From Bacillota bacterium (GTDB lineage: Bacteria; Bacillota; Clostridia; Oscillospirales; Oscillospiraceae): a stretch of 6,070 bases of DNA. The position numbers and the translations under genes are program-made. The first letter of the stretch is position 1. Each line of letters starts with the position of its first letter. Below the pieces are notes generated by a model. The model was not told the DNA's origin and ran no database searches. It was given only the letters and a program-made list of their open reading frames with translations. The DNA lies in contig JAKOSQ010000097.1 of the NCBI GenBank assembly GCA_029777215.1, positions 1 to 6,070 on the forward strand, written 5' to 3'. This document shows positions 1 to 5,593 of the stretch, in pieces.

Positions 1-803
1 ATCTCCTTTGCGAGCACGACAGCGGCTTTTTGAAGGAGCTGTGCGCCTACCACGTCAGCGGCCAGCTCAAGGTCGCGCCGGAGCACTGCGTCAACTCAGT
101 GCTCGACTACATGGGCAAGCCCCACATCGAGGTCTACGAGCGCTTTATGCAGAAGTACGAGAGCATGAACGAGCGCGGCGGCAAGGACCAGTACGTCGTG
201 CCGTATCTCATGTCCTCGCACCCGGGCTCGACGCTTGCGGACGCGGTTGCCCTCGCGGAATATCTCAACGCGCGGGGCCGCTATCCCGAGCAGGTGCAGG
301 ACTTCTACCCGACGCCGGGGACCATTTCGACCTGCATGTACTACACCGGCCTTGACCCCGAGACGATGCAGCCGGTCTACGTTGCCCGGACGCCGCGCGA
401 AAAGGACATGCAGCGCGCGCTGCTGCAGTGGCGCAACCCGCAGAAGCACGCGCTCGTTATCGAGGCGCTGAAAGCCGCGGGCCGCGAGGACCTCATCGGC
501 TACGAGCCTCGCTGCCTCGTCCGCCCGAACGGCGGACAGGGCGGAAAAACTGCTGGGAAGCCGTCCGGCGCGGGCCAGAAGCCGCGCGCAAAAACGGGTG
601 CAGGTCAAACGTCCGGCGGCCAAAAGCGCGGGAAAAATGAAAAAGACGCCCCCAAAACCCCGGCGTCGGTCCCCGTTTCGGGCCGGGCCAAGGGCATGGG
701 CGGCGGCAATTCCGCCAAGGTCACAACGCACGTTCCCAAGCCGGACGGACGAAAAAAAACGCAAAAGGAGAAACGCAATGGGCATTCAGGCCGCAGTTTT
801 TGA
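1..803 (+). CDS. YgiQ family radical SAM protein (UPF0313), C-terminal part
   Basis: The gene is cut by the left edge; the reading frame begins at base 3 and 266 residues are visible. The text matches the end of the radical SAM domain and the DUF3362 domain of YgiQ proteins: LKVAPEHC, MGKP, QYVVPYLMSSHPGST, EQVQDFYPTPGTISTCMYYT, PVYVARTPREKDMQRALLQW and AGREDLIGY follow in the family order. The N-terminal half with the CxxxCxxC cluster motif lies outside the window. YgiQ proteins are presumed radical SAM enzymes of unknown substrate. From about base 528 the conserved domain gives way to a roughly 90-residue Gly/Lys-rich tail (about 21 Lys+Arg against 4 Asp+Glu) that looks disordered. The stop codon lies 26 bases inside the next gene, so the two are probably co-transcribed and translationally coupled. 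The family call is secure; the reaction is not known. Confidence 0.93.
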   Translation, partial: LLCEHDSGFLKELCAYHVSGQLKVAPEHCVNSVLDYMGKPHIEVYERFMQKYESMNERGGKDQYVVPYLMSSHPGSTLADAVALAEYLNARGRYPEQVQDFYPTPGTISTCMYYTGLDPETMQPVYVARTPREKDMQRALLQWRNPQKHALVIEALKAAGREDLIGYEPRCLVRPNGGQGGKTAGKPSGAGQKPRAKTGAGQTSGGQKRGKNEKDAPKTPASVPVSGRAKGMGGGNSAKVTTHVPKPDGRKKTQKEKRNGHSGRSF

Positions 804-1074
804 GCCGTCCTCGCCGCTGTGGAACTACCTCCTAATAATAAACGTTATATCCTACACCGCCATGGGCATGGACAAGTACCGGGCTGTTAAGCAGCAGTGG
901 CGCATCCCGGAAAAGACGCTGTTTCTCTTTGCTCTGCTCGGCGGCAGCGCGGGCGGGATCATCGGCATGTATTTTTTTCGCCACAAGACCCTGCACAAAA
1001 AGTTCTCCGTCGGCTTTCCCCTCCTTCTGATCGTCCAGTGCCTGCTGCTCTATTGGCTGGCGACCGGGGCATAA
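778..1074 (+). CDS. DUF1294 family small membrane protein
   Basis: This 98-residue protein starts at ATG 778, seven bases after a strong AAAAGGAG site at 763-770, and overlaps the end of the YgiQ gene by 26 bases. The DUF1294 hallmarks are present: MDKYRA near residues 31-36, WRIPEKTL near 41-48, LLGGSAGGIIGMYFFRHKT near 53-71 and KKFSVGFP near 74-81. Hydrophobic stretches near residues 14-28, 47-63 and 79-95 suggest two or three membrane segments. The function of DUF1294 proteins is unknown; some members are fused to a cold-shock domain, but none is seen here. A longer frame opens upstream, but the ribosome site and the start of homology support 778. The coupling to a YgiQ gene suggests shared expression, not necessarily shared function. 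Confidence 0.9.
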   Translation: MGIQAAVFEPSSPLWNYLLIINVISYTAMGMDKYRAVKQQWRIPEKTLFLFALLGGSAGGIIGMYFFRHKTLHKKFSVGFPLLLIVQCLLLYWLATGA

Positions 1075-1080
1075 AAAAGC

Positions 1081-1104
1081 GGCGGGCACGCAAGCGCGCC
1101 CGCC
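1081..1104 (+). terminator. GC-rich hairpin after the DUF1294 gene
   Basis: A perfect 7-bp stem (GGCGGGC 1081-1087 with GCCCGCC 1098-1104) begins six bases after the DUF1294 stop; an inner CG/CG pair can extend it. On the + strand it is followed by CAAATAAAAAT, not a T run, so it is a weak intrinsic terminator in that direction. The A run just before the stem (1073-1078) would read as a T run on the minus strand, which makes the minus direction look better, yet no minus-strand gene needs it. It may be a 3'-end-stabilising or poorly efficient terminator. Confidence 0.45.
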
Positions 1105-1161
1105 CAAATAAAAATGGGGTAGTGGGATAAAGATATGAGCCCGACACACTCGCGTGCGTCA

Positions 1162-1190
1162 TTGGATAAGCTGTAATCAAAGAATAATCC
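1162..1190 (+). promoter_or_regulatory. weak candidate promoter for the fumarate hydratase gene
   Basis: TTGGAT (1162-1167) and TAATCC (1185-1190) are separated by 17 bases and lie about 80 bases upstream of the fumarate hydratase start. Each hexamer keeps four of six consensus positions, so the match is weak. The rest of the 1105-1271 gap holds only small imperfect hairpins (for example 1143-1160 and 1237-1251) and no gene that I can support. Confidence 0.25.
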
Positions 1191-1271
1191 GAAAGCCCGG
1201 CTTTGTAAAGAGCGAAAGGGCACTACTTTTGTCGAACCGGAATAATTTCGGCCCGGCGTCGGGAGCTGAGA

Positions 1272-2120
1272 GTGAAAATGCGGGAAATTTCCTGTGAAAC
1301 GATCGCTGGGGCGATCGAAAAGCTGTGTATCGAGGCGGCGGTGATCCTGCCGCCGGACGTCCGCGCGCGCATCGACGCGGCGGCGGAGACGGAGGCGTCC
1401 CCGAACGGCAGAGCCGTTTTGAAGGACCTCCACGACAACTTTGTCCTCGCCGAGCGGGAGGGCCTGCCCGTTTGTCAGGACACCGGCATGGCCGTCGTGT
1501 TCGCGGAGCTCGGACAGGAGGTCCACATCTCCGGCGGCGCGTTTTCGGACGCCGTCGACGAGGGCGTGCGCCGGGGCTATGAGAAAGGCTATCTGCGCAA
1601 GTCCGTCGTGAAAGACCCGCTGTGCCGCGTCAACAGCGGGGACAACACCCCCGCCGTGCTGCACTTGAGGCTCGTGCCAGGCGACAGGCTCAAGCTCACC
1701 GTCGCGCCCAAGGGCTTCGGCAGCGAGAACATGAGTGCGATGAAGCTGCTGCTGCCGTCCGCGACGCCGGACGAATTCGTCGACTTCATCGTTGAGACGG
1801 TCGACCGGGCCGGCTCGAACCCCTGTCCGCCGGTCGTGGTCGGCGTCGGCCTCGGCGGGACGATCGAAACGGCGGCGCTGCTCGCGAAAACGGCGCTCTG
1901 CCGCCCGTTGGATCGGCGCAGCGCCGATCCGTTTTACGCCCAGCTTGAGGAAAAGGCGCTCACGCGCGTCAACGCCCTCGGCACCGGGCCGCAGGGCTTC
2001 GGCGGGACGACGACCGCCCTCGCTGTCAACATTGAGACCTATCCGACGCACATCGCGGGTTTGCCCTGTGTCGTCAACATGGGCTGCCACGCGACAAGAC
2101 ACGCCGCAGTAACGCTTTGA
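1272..2120 (+). CDS. class I fumarate hydratase / tartrate dehydratase, alpha subunit
   Basis: This 282-residue protein matches the alpha subunit (FumA N-terminal half, TtdA type) of the oxygen-sensitive [4Fe-4S] hydro-lyases that interconvert fumarate and malate or dehydrate tartrate in the cytoplasm. The three cluster cysteines of the family are in place: PVCQDTG (Cys68), NPCPPVVVGVGLGG (Cys185) and NMGCHATRHA (Cys272). Other family blocks are VNSGDNTPAV, APKGFGSENMS and GTGPQGFGGTTTAL. The length fits a complete alpha subunit. The start is GTG 1272, six bases after GGAG (1262-1265); ATG 1278 is the alternative and differs by two residues. The beta subunit, needed for an active enzyme, normally follows directly but does not: the next gene is DUF378, and the upstream gene is also unrelated. 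Which of fumarate, tartrate or a similar diacid is the substrate cannot be decided from the alpha subunit. Confidence 0.93.
   Translation: MKMREISCETIAGAIEKLCIEAAVILPPDVRARIDAAAETEASPNGRAVLKDLHDNFVLAEREGLPVCQDTGMAVVFAELGQEVHISGGAFSDAVDEGVRRGYEKGYLRKSVVKDPLCRVNSGDNTPAVLHLRLVPGDRLKLTVAPKGFGSENMSAMKLLLPSATPDEFVDFIVETVDRAGSNPCPPVVVGVGLGGTIETAALLAKTALCRPLDRRSADPFYAQLEEKALTRVNALGTGPQGFGGTTTALAVNIETYPTHIAGLPCVVNMGCHATRHAAVTL
1910..1930. repeat. perfect palindrome inside the fumarate hydratase gene
   Basis: Arms GGATCGGCGC (1910-1919) and GCGCCGATCC (1921-1930) are exact reverse complements around a single A. In RNA they would form a 9-bp stem with a CAG loop, followed by GTTTTACG. It encodes the variable stretch just before FYAQLEEKAL, away from the cluster cysteines. 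Confidence 0.8.
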
Positions 2121-2181
2121 ATAATTTTTGACGAAAATGGTTACGATATTCCCGAAACCAGTACAAAGGAGTATCGATACG

Positions 2182-2391
2182 ATGGTTATAGACAAAATTG
2201 CCCTGGTGCTGTCGATCATCGGCGGCATCAACTGGGGGCTCATCGGCTTTTTCCGCTTTGACCTCGTGGCCTATCTCTTTGGCGGTCAGACCGCCTCGGC
2301 CAGCCGCGTGGTCTACGCCCTCGTCGGTCTCGCGGCGCTGTGGTGCATCTCGCTGCTGTTTAGAGACCGCGGGGAAGTCGACGAAACCTGA
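2182..2391 (+). CDS. DUF378 family small membrane protein
   Basis: A 69-residue protein starts at ATG 2182, downstream of AAAGGAG (2165-2171) with a rather long spacer of 10 bases. An in-frame extension upstream exists but lacks a site and is not part of the family. DUF378 (YuzA-like) features are clear: IDKIALVLSIIGGINWGLIG near residues 3-22, with the INWGL motif, then FDLVAYLFGG and a second hydrophobic segment VVYALVGLAALWCISLLF near 43-60, ending in a short charged tail. It is probably a two-helix membrane protein of unknown function. The spacer between ribosome site and start contains the palindrome GTATCGATAC (2171-2180). It sits 61 bases after the fumarate hydratase gene in AT-richer DNA, and its transcript is closed by a strong terminator directly downstream. 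Confidence 0.9.
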   Translation: MVIDKIALVLSIIGGINWGLIGFFRFDLVAYLFGGQTASASRVVYALVGLAALWCISLLFRDRGEVDET

Positions 2392-2402
2392 GTGGCAAAA
2401 CC

Positions 2403-2440
2403 GAGCGCGTCCTACCCGTTGCGGTTGGACGCGCTCTTTT
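2403..2440 (+). terminator. intrinsic terminator after the DUF378 gene
   Basis: A perfect 10-bp GC-rich stem, GAGCGCGTCC (2403-2412) with GGACGCGCTC (2427-2436), has a 14-base loop and is followed at once by TTTT (2437-2440). It lies 11 bases after the DUF378 stop and should separate that transcript from the Noc-like gene. Confidence 0.85.
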
Positions 2441-2549
2441 CGCGGCGTTTACGAAATATTGTGGTACTCGCCCTCGTTCGTCAAAATTTGCACAAGATAT
2501 GGCGTAACATTCGATCAAAGAAAAGTCGTGCGTCCGGAAAGAACGGATA

Positions 2550-2564
2550 TATCGCCGGGCGATA
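2550..2564. promoter_or_regulatory. inverted repeat next to the Noc-like gene's ribosome site
   Basis: TATCGCC (2550-2556) and GGCGATA (2558-2564) form a perfect inverted repeat around one G, ending one base before AAAGGAG (2566-2572). It could be a protein-binding operator or a 6-bp RNA hairpin that affects ribosome access. It does not match parS or the Bacillus Noc-binding site as I remember them, although its CCGGG core resembles the latter. Confidence 0.4.
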
Positions 2565-2581
2565 CAAAGGAGACGATCGAA

Positions 2582-3409
2582 ATGCAGGTTTTGAAGAGAA
2601 GCGGGCGCATCGAGCGCAGCAGTATTACATATCTCCCTGTCGACGCGATCTACCCGAGCACCGTGCAGCCGCGCAAGCGCTTTGAACAGGAGGCGCTCGC
2701 CGAGCTCTCGGAGAGCATCGCGCAGTATGGCGTTTTGAACCCGCTCACCGTGCGGCGGCGCGGGACGAGCTATGAGCTCATCGCGGGGGAGCGGCGTCTG
2801 CGCGCGGCGACGCTTGCGGGTCTGCGCGAGGTGCCCTGCATCGTCGTCGACGCGAACATGGAGGACGCGAGCCTCATCGCCCTCGTCGAAAACCTCCAGC
2901 GGCGGGACCTCGACTTTGTTGAGGAGGCCGAGGGCATTGCCCAGCTCATTTCGCTCTTCGGCATGTCGCAGGAGGAGGCCGCGCGGCGGCTCGGGAAGTC
3001 ACAGCCGTCCATTGCGAACAAGCTCCGGCTCCTGCGTCTGCCGAAGGATGTGCTCGACACGCTGCGGGACGATAACCTCACGGAGCGCCACGGCCGGGCG
3101 CTGCTGCGCCTGCCCGGAGAGGGCGCCCAGCGCGCCGCCCTGCACGAGATGGTCGCGCAGCGGATGAACGTCTCCGCCGCCGAGGCCTATGTCGAGGAGC
3201 TGCTCGCGGCCCCGCCCGTCGTTGAGACGTCTGAGGAATTGCAGTCCCGCCGGCGGACGATGTTCGTTTTGAAGGATGTGCGTGTGTTTCTGAACACCCT
3301 CGCCCACGGCCTCGACATGATGAAGCAGGGCGGTATCGACGCCGATCTGCAGAAGCACGAGACGGACACGGAGCTCGTGCTCACGATCAGCATTCCGAAG
3401 CAAAAATAA
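2582..3409 (+). CDS. ParB/Noc-family protein, Noc-like DNA-binding protein
   Basis: This 275-residue protein starts at ATG 2582, nine bases after AAAGGAG. It has the ParB N-terminal CTP-binding domain (residues about 17-107: QPRKRF at 29-34, ELIAGERRLRAA at 65-76, ENLQR at 103-107), a helix-turn-helix region (about 113-175: MSQEEAARRLGKSQPSIANKL at 128-148, then TERHGRALLRLP) and a C-terminal region (about 190-275) that would dimerise. ParB proteins bind centromere-like sites and slide as CTP-dependent clamps; Noc relatives coat the nucleoid and keep the division ring off it. The SQPSIANKLRLLRL and TERHGRAL segments look more like Noc than like chromosomal ParB/Spo0J. No parA gene is adjacent, which fits Noc or an orphan ParB. 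It lacks the amphipathic membrane-binding N-terminus of Bacillus Noc. It appears to be a single-gene unit between two terminators; no convincing promoter is visible in 2441-2581 (TTGTGG 2459 with CAAAAT 2482 is the best, and poor). Confidence 0.88.
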   Translation: MQVLKRSGRIERSSITYLPVDAIYPSTVQPRKRFEQEALAELSESIAQYGVLNPLTVRRRGTSYELIAGERRLRAATLAGLREVPCIVVDANMEDASLIALVENLQRRDLDFVEEAEGIAQLISLFGMSQEEAARRLGKSQPSIANKLRLLRLPKDVLDTLRDDNLTERHGRALLRLPGEGAQRAALHEMVAQRMNVSAAEAYVEELLAAPPVVETSEELQSRRRTMFVLKDVRVFLNTLAHGLDMMKQGGIDADLQKHETDTELVLTISIPKQK

Positions 3410-3413
3410 TTCC

Positions 3414-3448
3414 GCGCCCGGCAGCGAACAACTGCCCGGGCGCATTTT
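3414..3448 (+). terminator. intrinsic terminator after the Noc-like gene
   Basis: GCGCCCGGCAG (3414-3424) pairs with CTGCCCGGGCGC (3432-3443) with one bulged C and a 7-base loop, followed by ATTTT (3444-3448). It begins four bases after the stop codon and isolates this gene from xpt. Confidence 0.87.
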
Positions 3449-3521
3449 GCACGCCGACGGTGTACATTTTTTCCTCTCGAGGATGTTTTTTTGGAGCACT
3501 TCGGGGGCGTCCGACACAAAT

Positions 3522-3550
3522 TTGACGAAATTGTTAACGAGTCGTAAAAG
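3522..3550 (+). promoter_or_regulatory. candidate upstream promoter for xpt
   Basis: TTGACG (3522-3527) and TAAAAG (3545-3550) are 17 bases apart in an AT-rich stretch. The -35 element is good (five of six), the -10 modest. It would give a leader of about 120 nt carrying the terminator-like hairpin at 3620-3656, a layout suited to attenuation. Confidence 0.35.
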
Positions 3551-3580
3551 AAAACGAAAAATTTTATTAATAATAGTATC

Positions 3581-3609
3581 TTGTCTAATCGGACGCAATC
3601 ATGTAAACT
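3581..3609 (+). promoter_or_regulatory. candidate proximal promoter for xpt with overlapping repeat
   Basis: TTGTCT (3581-3586) and TAAACT (3604-3609) are 17 bases apart. The -10 lies between CATGT (3600-3604) and ACATG (3612-3616), an inverted repeat that could be an operator; CATGTAA also occurs twice in direct orientation (3600-3606, 3613-3619). Starting here, RNA polymerase would meet the hairpin at 3620 almost at once, which argues that either this promoter or the hairpin's terminator role is wrong. Confidence 0.4.
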
Positions 3610-3619
3610 TAACATGTAA

Positions 3620-3656
3620 GCGGCAATTTCGGTTTTCGTTATCTGCCGCCTTTTTT
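3620..3656 (+). terminator. terminator-like hairpin in the xpt leader (possible attenuator)
   Basis: GCGGCA (3620-3625) pairs with TGCCGC (3644-3649), with an 18-base loop, followed by CTTTTTTATTTTT. It lies between the candidate promoters and the xpt ribosome site (AGGGGTGA, 3663-3670). The upstream segment AACGAAAA (3553-3560) is complementary to TTTTCGTT in the loop (3633-3640). The guanine riboswitch core that often precedes Firmicute xpt (the TATA, GTCTACC and CCGTAAA blocks) is not present in 3410-3676. Confidence 0.6.
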
Positions 3657-3676
3657 ATTTTTAGGGGTGAGCGAGC

Positions 3677-4249
3677 ATGCAGCTATTGGAAGACCGCATC
3701 CTCCGCGACGGCAAGGTGAAGGACGGCAGCGTTTTAAAAGTAGACAGCTTTCTCAATCACCAGATGGACGTGAAGCTCTTTGGTGAGATGGCTAAGGAGT
3801 TTTATAACCTTTTTCAAGCAGATAAAGTCAATAAAATCCTCACAATTGAGGCTTCAGGGATAGGAATTGCCTGCATCACTGCACAGGTATTTGACTGTCC
3901 CGTTATTTTTGCAAAAAAGACCAAGACAAAAAACATCGCCGGCGAAGTCTATACCTCCAAGGTCGAGAGCTTTACCCACGGCGTGGTGTACGACATCATC
4001 GTAGCGAAAGAATTTTTGGGTCCGGACGACCGCGTCCTCATCATCGACGACTTTCTTGCCAACGGCGCGGCCCTGACCGGTCTTGCCGATATCGTCTGCC
4101 AGGCGGGCGCGACGCTCGTCGGCGCGGGCATCGCCATCGAAAAGGCTTTCCAGCCCGGCGGGGACCTCCTGCGCGGACAGGGGATGCGCATCGAGTCCCT
4201 CGCGCGCATCAAATCCATGAGCCCCGGGAAGGTCGAATTCATCCATTGA
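3677..4249 (+). CDS. xpt: xanthine phosphoribosyltransferase
   Basis: This 190-residue cytoplasmic enzyme transfers the phosphoribosyl group of PRPP to xanthine to make XMP for purine salvage. The length and sequence fit Xpt: MQLLEDRILRDGKV at the N-terminus, SFLNHQMD near residues 25-32, LTIEASGIGIA near 54-64, FAKKTKTKN in the flexible loop region near 76-84, and the PRPP-binding signature VLIIDDFLANGAA at 120-132, ending in GGDLLRGQGMRIESLARI. ATG 3677 is six bases after AGGGGTGA. The transporter gene starts 52 bases downstream without a terminator between, so this is probably the first gene of a purine uptake and salvage operon. By hand count, bases 3721-3960 are about 42% G+C and 4021-4200 about 68%, an unusual step inside one gene. 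The product call is firm. Confidence 0.95.
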   Translation: MQLLEDRILRDGKVKDGSVLKVDSFLNHQMDVKLFGEMAKEFYNLFQADKVNKILTIEASGIGIACITAQVFDCPVIFAKKTKTKNIAGEVYTSKVESFTHGVVYDIIVAKEFLGPDDRVLIIDDFLANGAALTGLADIVCQAGATLVGAGIAIEKAFQPGGDLLRGQGMRIESLARIKSMSPGKVEFIH

Positions 4250-4301
4250 GCGCGTTATTGCCAAGAGCAAAGCCAATAAAAAATCAGATGGAGGAACAGA
4301 A

Positions 4302-5549
4302 ATGAAAAAATTCACTGCACTGCTTCTTGCACTGGCCATGGTCTTCGCCCTCGCTGCCTGCGGCAGCAAGACGGAAACCTCTCCCGCCGCGAGCGCTGAC
4401 GCCTCCGCGTCCGCCGCTTCCAACGTGAAGATCGGCATCGTCCTCGTCGGCGACGAGAATGTCGGCTACGACACCGCCCACATCGAGGGCATCAAGGCCG
4501 CCGCCAAGGCCTGCGGCATCGCGGATGCTCAGATCATCTGGAAGTACAACATCGAAGAAAACGAAAAGTGCGCCGACGCGATCGACGACCTCGTGTCCCA
4601 GGGCTGCAAATATGTTTTCTCCGACAGCTATGGCCACCAGAGCTATATGCAGGACGCCGCCGGCAAGAACCCGGACGTCACCTTCGTCTCCATGACCGGC
4701 GACACCGCCGCGACCTCCGGCCTCAAGAACTTCAAGAACGCTTTCAACGACACCTATCAGTCCCGCTACGTCTCCGGCGTTGTTGCCGGCATGAAGCTCA
4801 AGGAACTCGTTGACGCCGGCAAGATCACCGACACCAACAAGGACGCAAAAGGCAACATCAAGCTCGGCTATGTCGGCGCTTTCAACTACGCGGAAGTCGT
4901 CTCCGGTTACACCGCTTTCTATCTCGGCGTCAAGTCCATCGTTGACAACGTCGTCATGGACGTTCAGTACACCAACTCCTGGTATGATCCGACCGCCGAG
5001 GGCGAGGTCGCCAAGAAGCTCGTCGCCTCCGGCGACGTCATCATCAGCCAGCACGCTGACTCCACCGGTGCTCCCTCCGCCTGCGAAGAGCTCCTCAAGA
5101 GCGGCACCACAGTTTACTGCGTCGGCTACAACGTCGACATGCTCTCCGTTGCTCCGACTGCGGCTCTCACGAGCGCACAGAACAACTGGAGCGTCTTCTA
5201 CACCTACGCTTTCGGCTGCATCACCAAGGGTGAGGACATCAAGACCGACTGGTCTGCCGGCTATGACCAGGGCGCTGTCATGACCTCCAAGCTCGGCGCT
5301 TCCTGCGCCAAGGGCACCGACGCCAAGGTCGCAGAGGTCGAAGCCGCTCTCAAGGACGGCAGCCTCAAGGTTTTTGACTGCTCCAAGTTCACGGTTGGCG
5401 GAAAGAACCTCACCACCTACACCACCGCTTACGGCATGAACGGCCAGGAATGCATCAAGGACGGCGCTTTCGAGGAGTCCACGCTCCGCAGCGCACCTTA
5501 CTTCGACATCCGTATCGACGGCATCACAGAGCTCAACGGCAAGAGCTAA
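4302..5549 (+). CDS. BMP-family ABC transporter substrate-binding lipoprotein
   Basis: This 415-residue protein begins at ATG 4302, six bases after GGAGGA (4290-4295). Residues 1-19 form a lipoprotein signal peptide (MKK, then a hydrophobic core) ending in LAAC with Cys20 as the lipidated residue. A Ser/Ala-rich linker (about 21-41) leads to the BMP (PnrA-like) ligand-binding domain from about residue 42. Family blocks include IGIVLVGDENVGYDTAHIEG, SRYVSGVVAGMKL, NSWYDPTAEGE (225-235), QHADS (250-254), GYNVDM (275-280) and APTAALTSAQNNWS. Studied BMP proteins bind purine nucleosides, for example PnrA of Treponema and NupN of Bacillus; the adjacent xpt supports a purine-related ligand, which remains inference. 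It would sit on the outer face of the membrane and deliver ligand to permeases fed by the ATPase downstream. Its strongly C-ending codons suggest high expression. A stable hairpin follows the stop codon. Confidence 0.93.
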   Translation: MKKFTALLLALAMVFALAACGSKTETSPAASADASASAASNVKIGIVLVGDENVGYDTAHIEGIKAAAKACGIADAQIIWKYNIEENEKCADAIDDLVSQGCKYVFSDSYGHQSYMQDAAGKNPDVTFVSMTGDTAATSGLKNFKNAFNDTYQSRYVSGVVAGMKLKELVDAGKITDTNKDAKGNIKLGYVGAFNYAEVVSGYTAFYLGVKSIVDNVVMDVQYTNSWYDPTAEGEVAKKLVASGDVIISQHADSTGAPSACEELLKSGTTVYCVGYNVDMLSVAPTAALTSAQNNWSVFYTYAFGCITKGEDIKTDWSAGYDQGAVMTSKLGASCAKGTDAKVAEVEAALKDGSLKVFDCSKFTVGGKNLTTYTTAYGMNGQECIKDGAFEESTLRSAPYFDIRIDGITELNGKS

Positions 5550-5562
5550 GCTATAAGGAAAA

Positions 5563-5589
5563 CGGGGCCGCTCCGAGCGGGCGGCCCCG
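5563..5589 (+). terminator. strong hairpin after the lipoprotein gene, no clear T run
   Basis: CGGGGCCGC (5563-5571) pairs perfectly with GCGGCCCCG (5581-5589) around a 9-base loop, starting 14 bases after the stop. The bases that follow (CTGCCCTGTCTTTCTCTG) are only moderately T-rich. Such hairpins after binding-protein genes often act as partial terminators or protect the 3' end, so the binding protein is made in excess over the ATPase and permeases; that role is inferred here. Confidence 0.6.
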
Positions 5590-5593
5590 CTGC

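Noticed and set aside
96..785. 229-codon open frame on the minus strand within the YgiQ gene
   Set aside because: It is antisense to well-conserved DUF3362 sequence and shows no recognisable domain.
1050..2243. 397-codon open frame on the minus strand across the fumarate hydratase gene
   Set aside because: The opposite strand encodes a protein with all family motifs; the antisense product is Arg/Ala-rich and typical of a GC-rich shadow frame.
2198..2581. 128-residue N-terminal extension of the Noc-like protein
   Set aside because: The frame stays open upstream but overlaps DUF378 and crosses a strong terminator; the ribosome site at 2566-2572 fixes the start at 2582.
2704..2716. Palindrome GCTCTC-G-GAGAGC inside the Noc-like gene
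   Set aside because: With 6-bp arms, at least one such site is expected by chance in a window of this size; it encodes the conserved ELSESI stretch.
3474..3492. Short hairpin TCCT-CTCG-AGGA followed by a T run
   Set aside because: The stem is only four pairs in an AT-rich context and a strong terminator already lies just upstream.
3410..3676. Guanine or PreQ1 riboswitch upstream of xpt
   Set aside because: I searched by eye for the conserved core blocks of both classes and found none; only the simple hairpin with a T run is supported.
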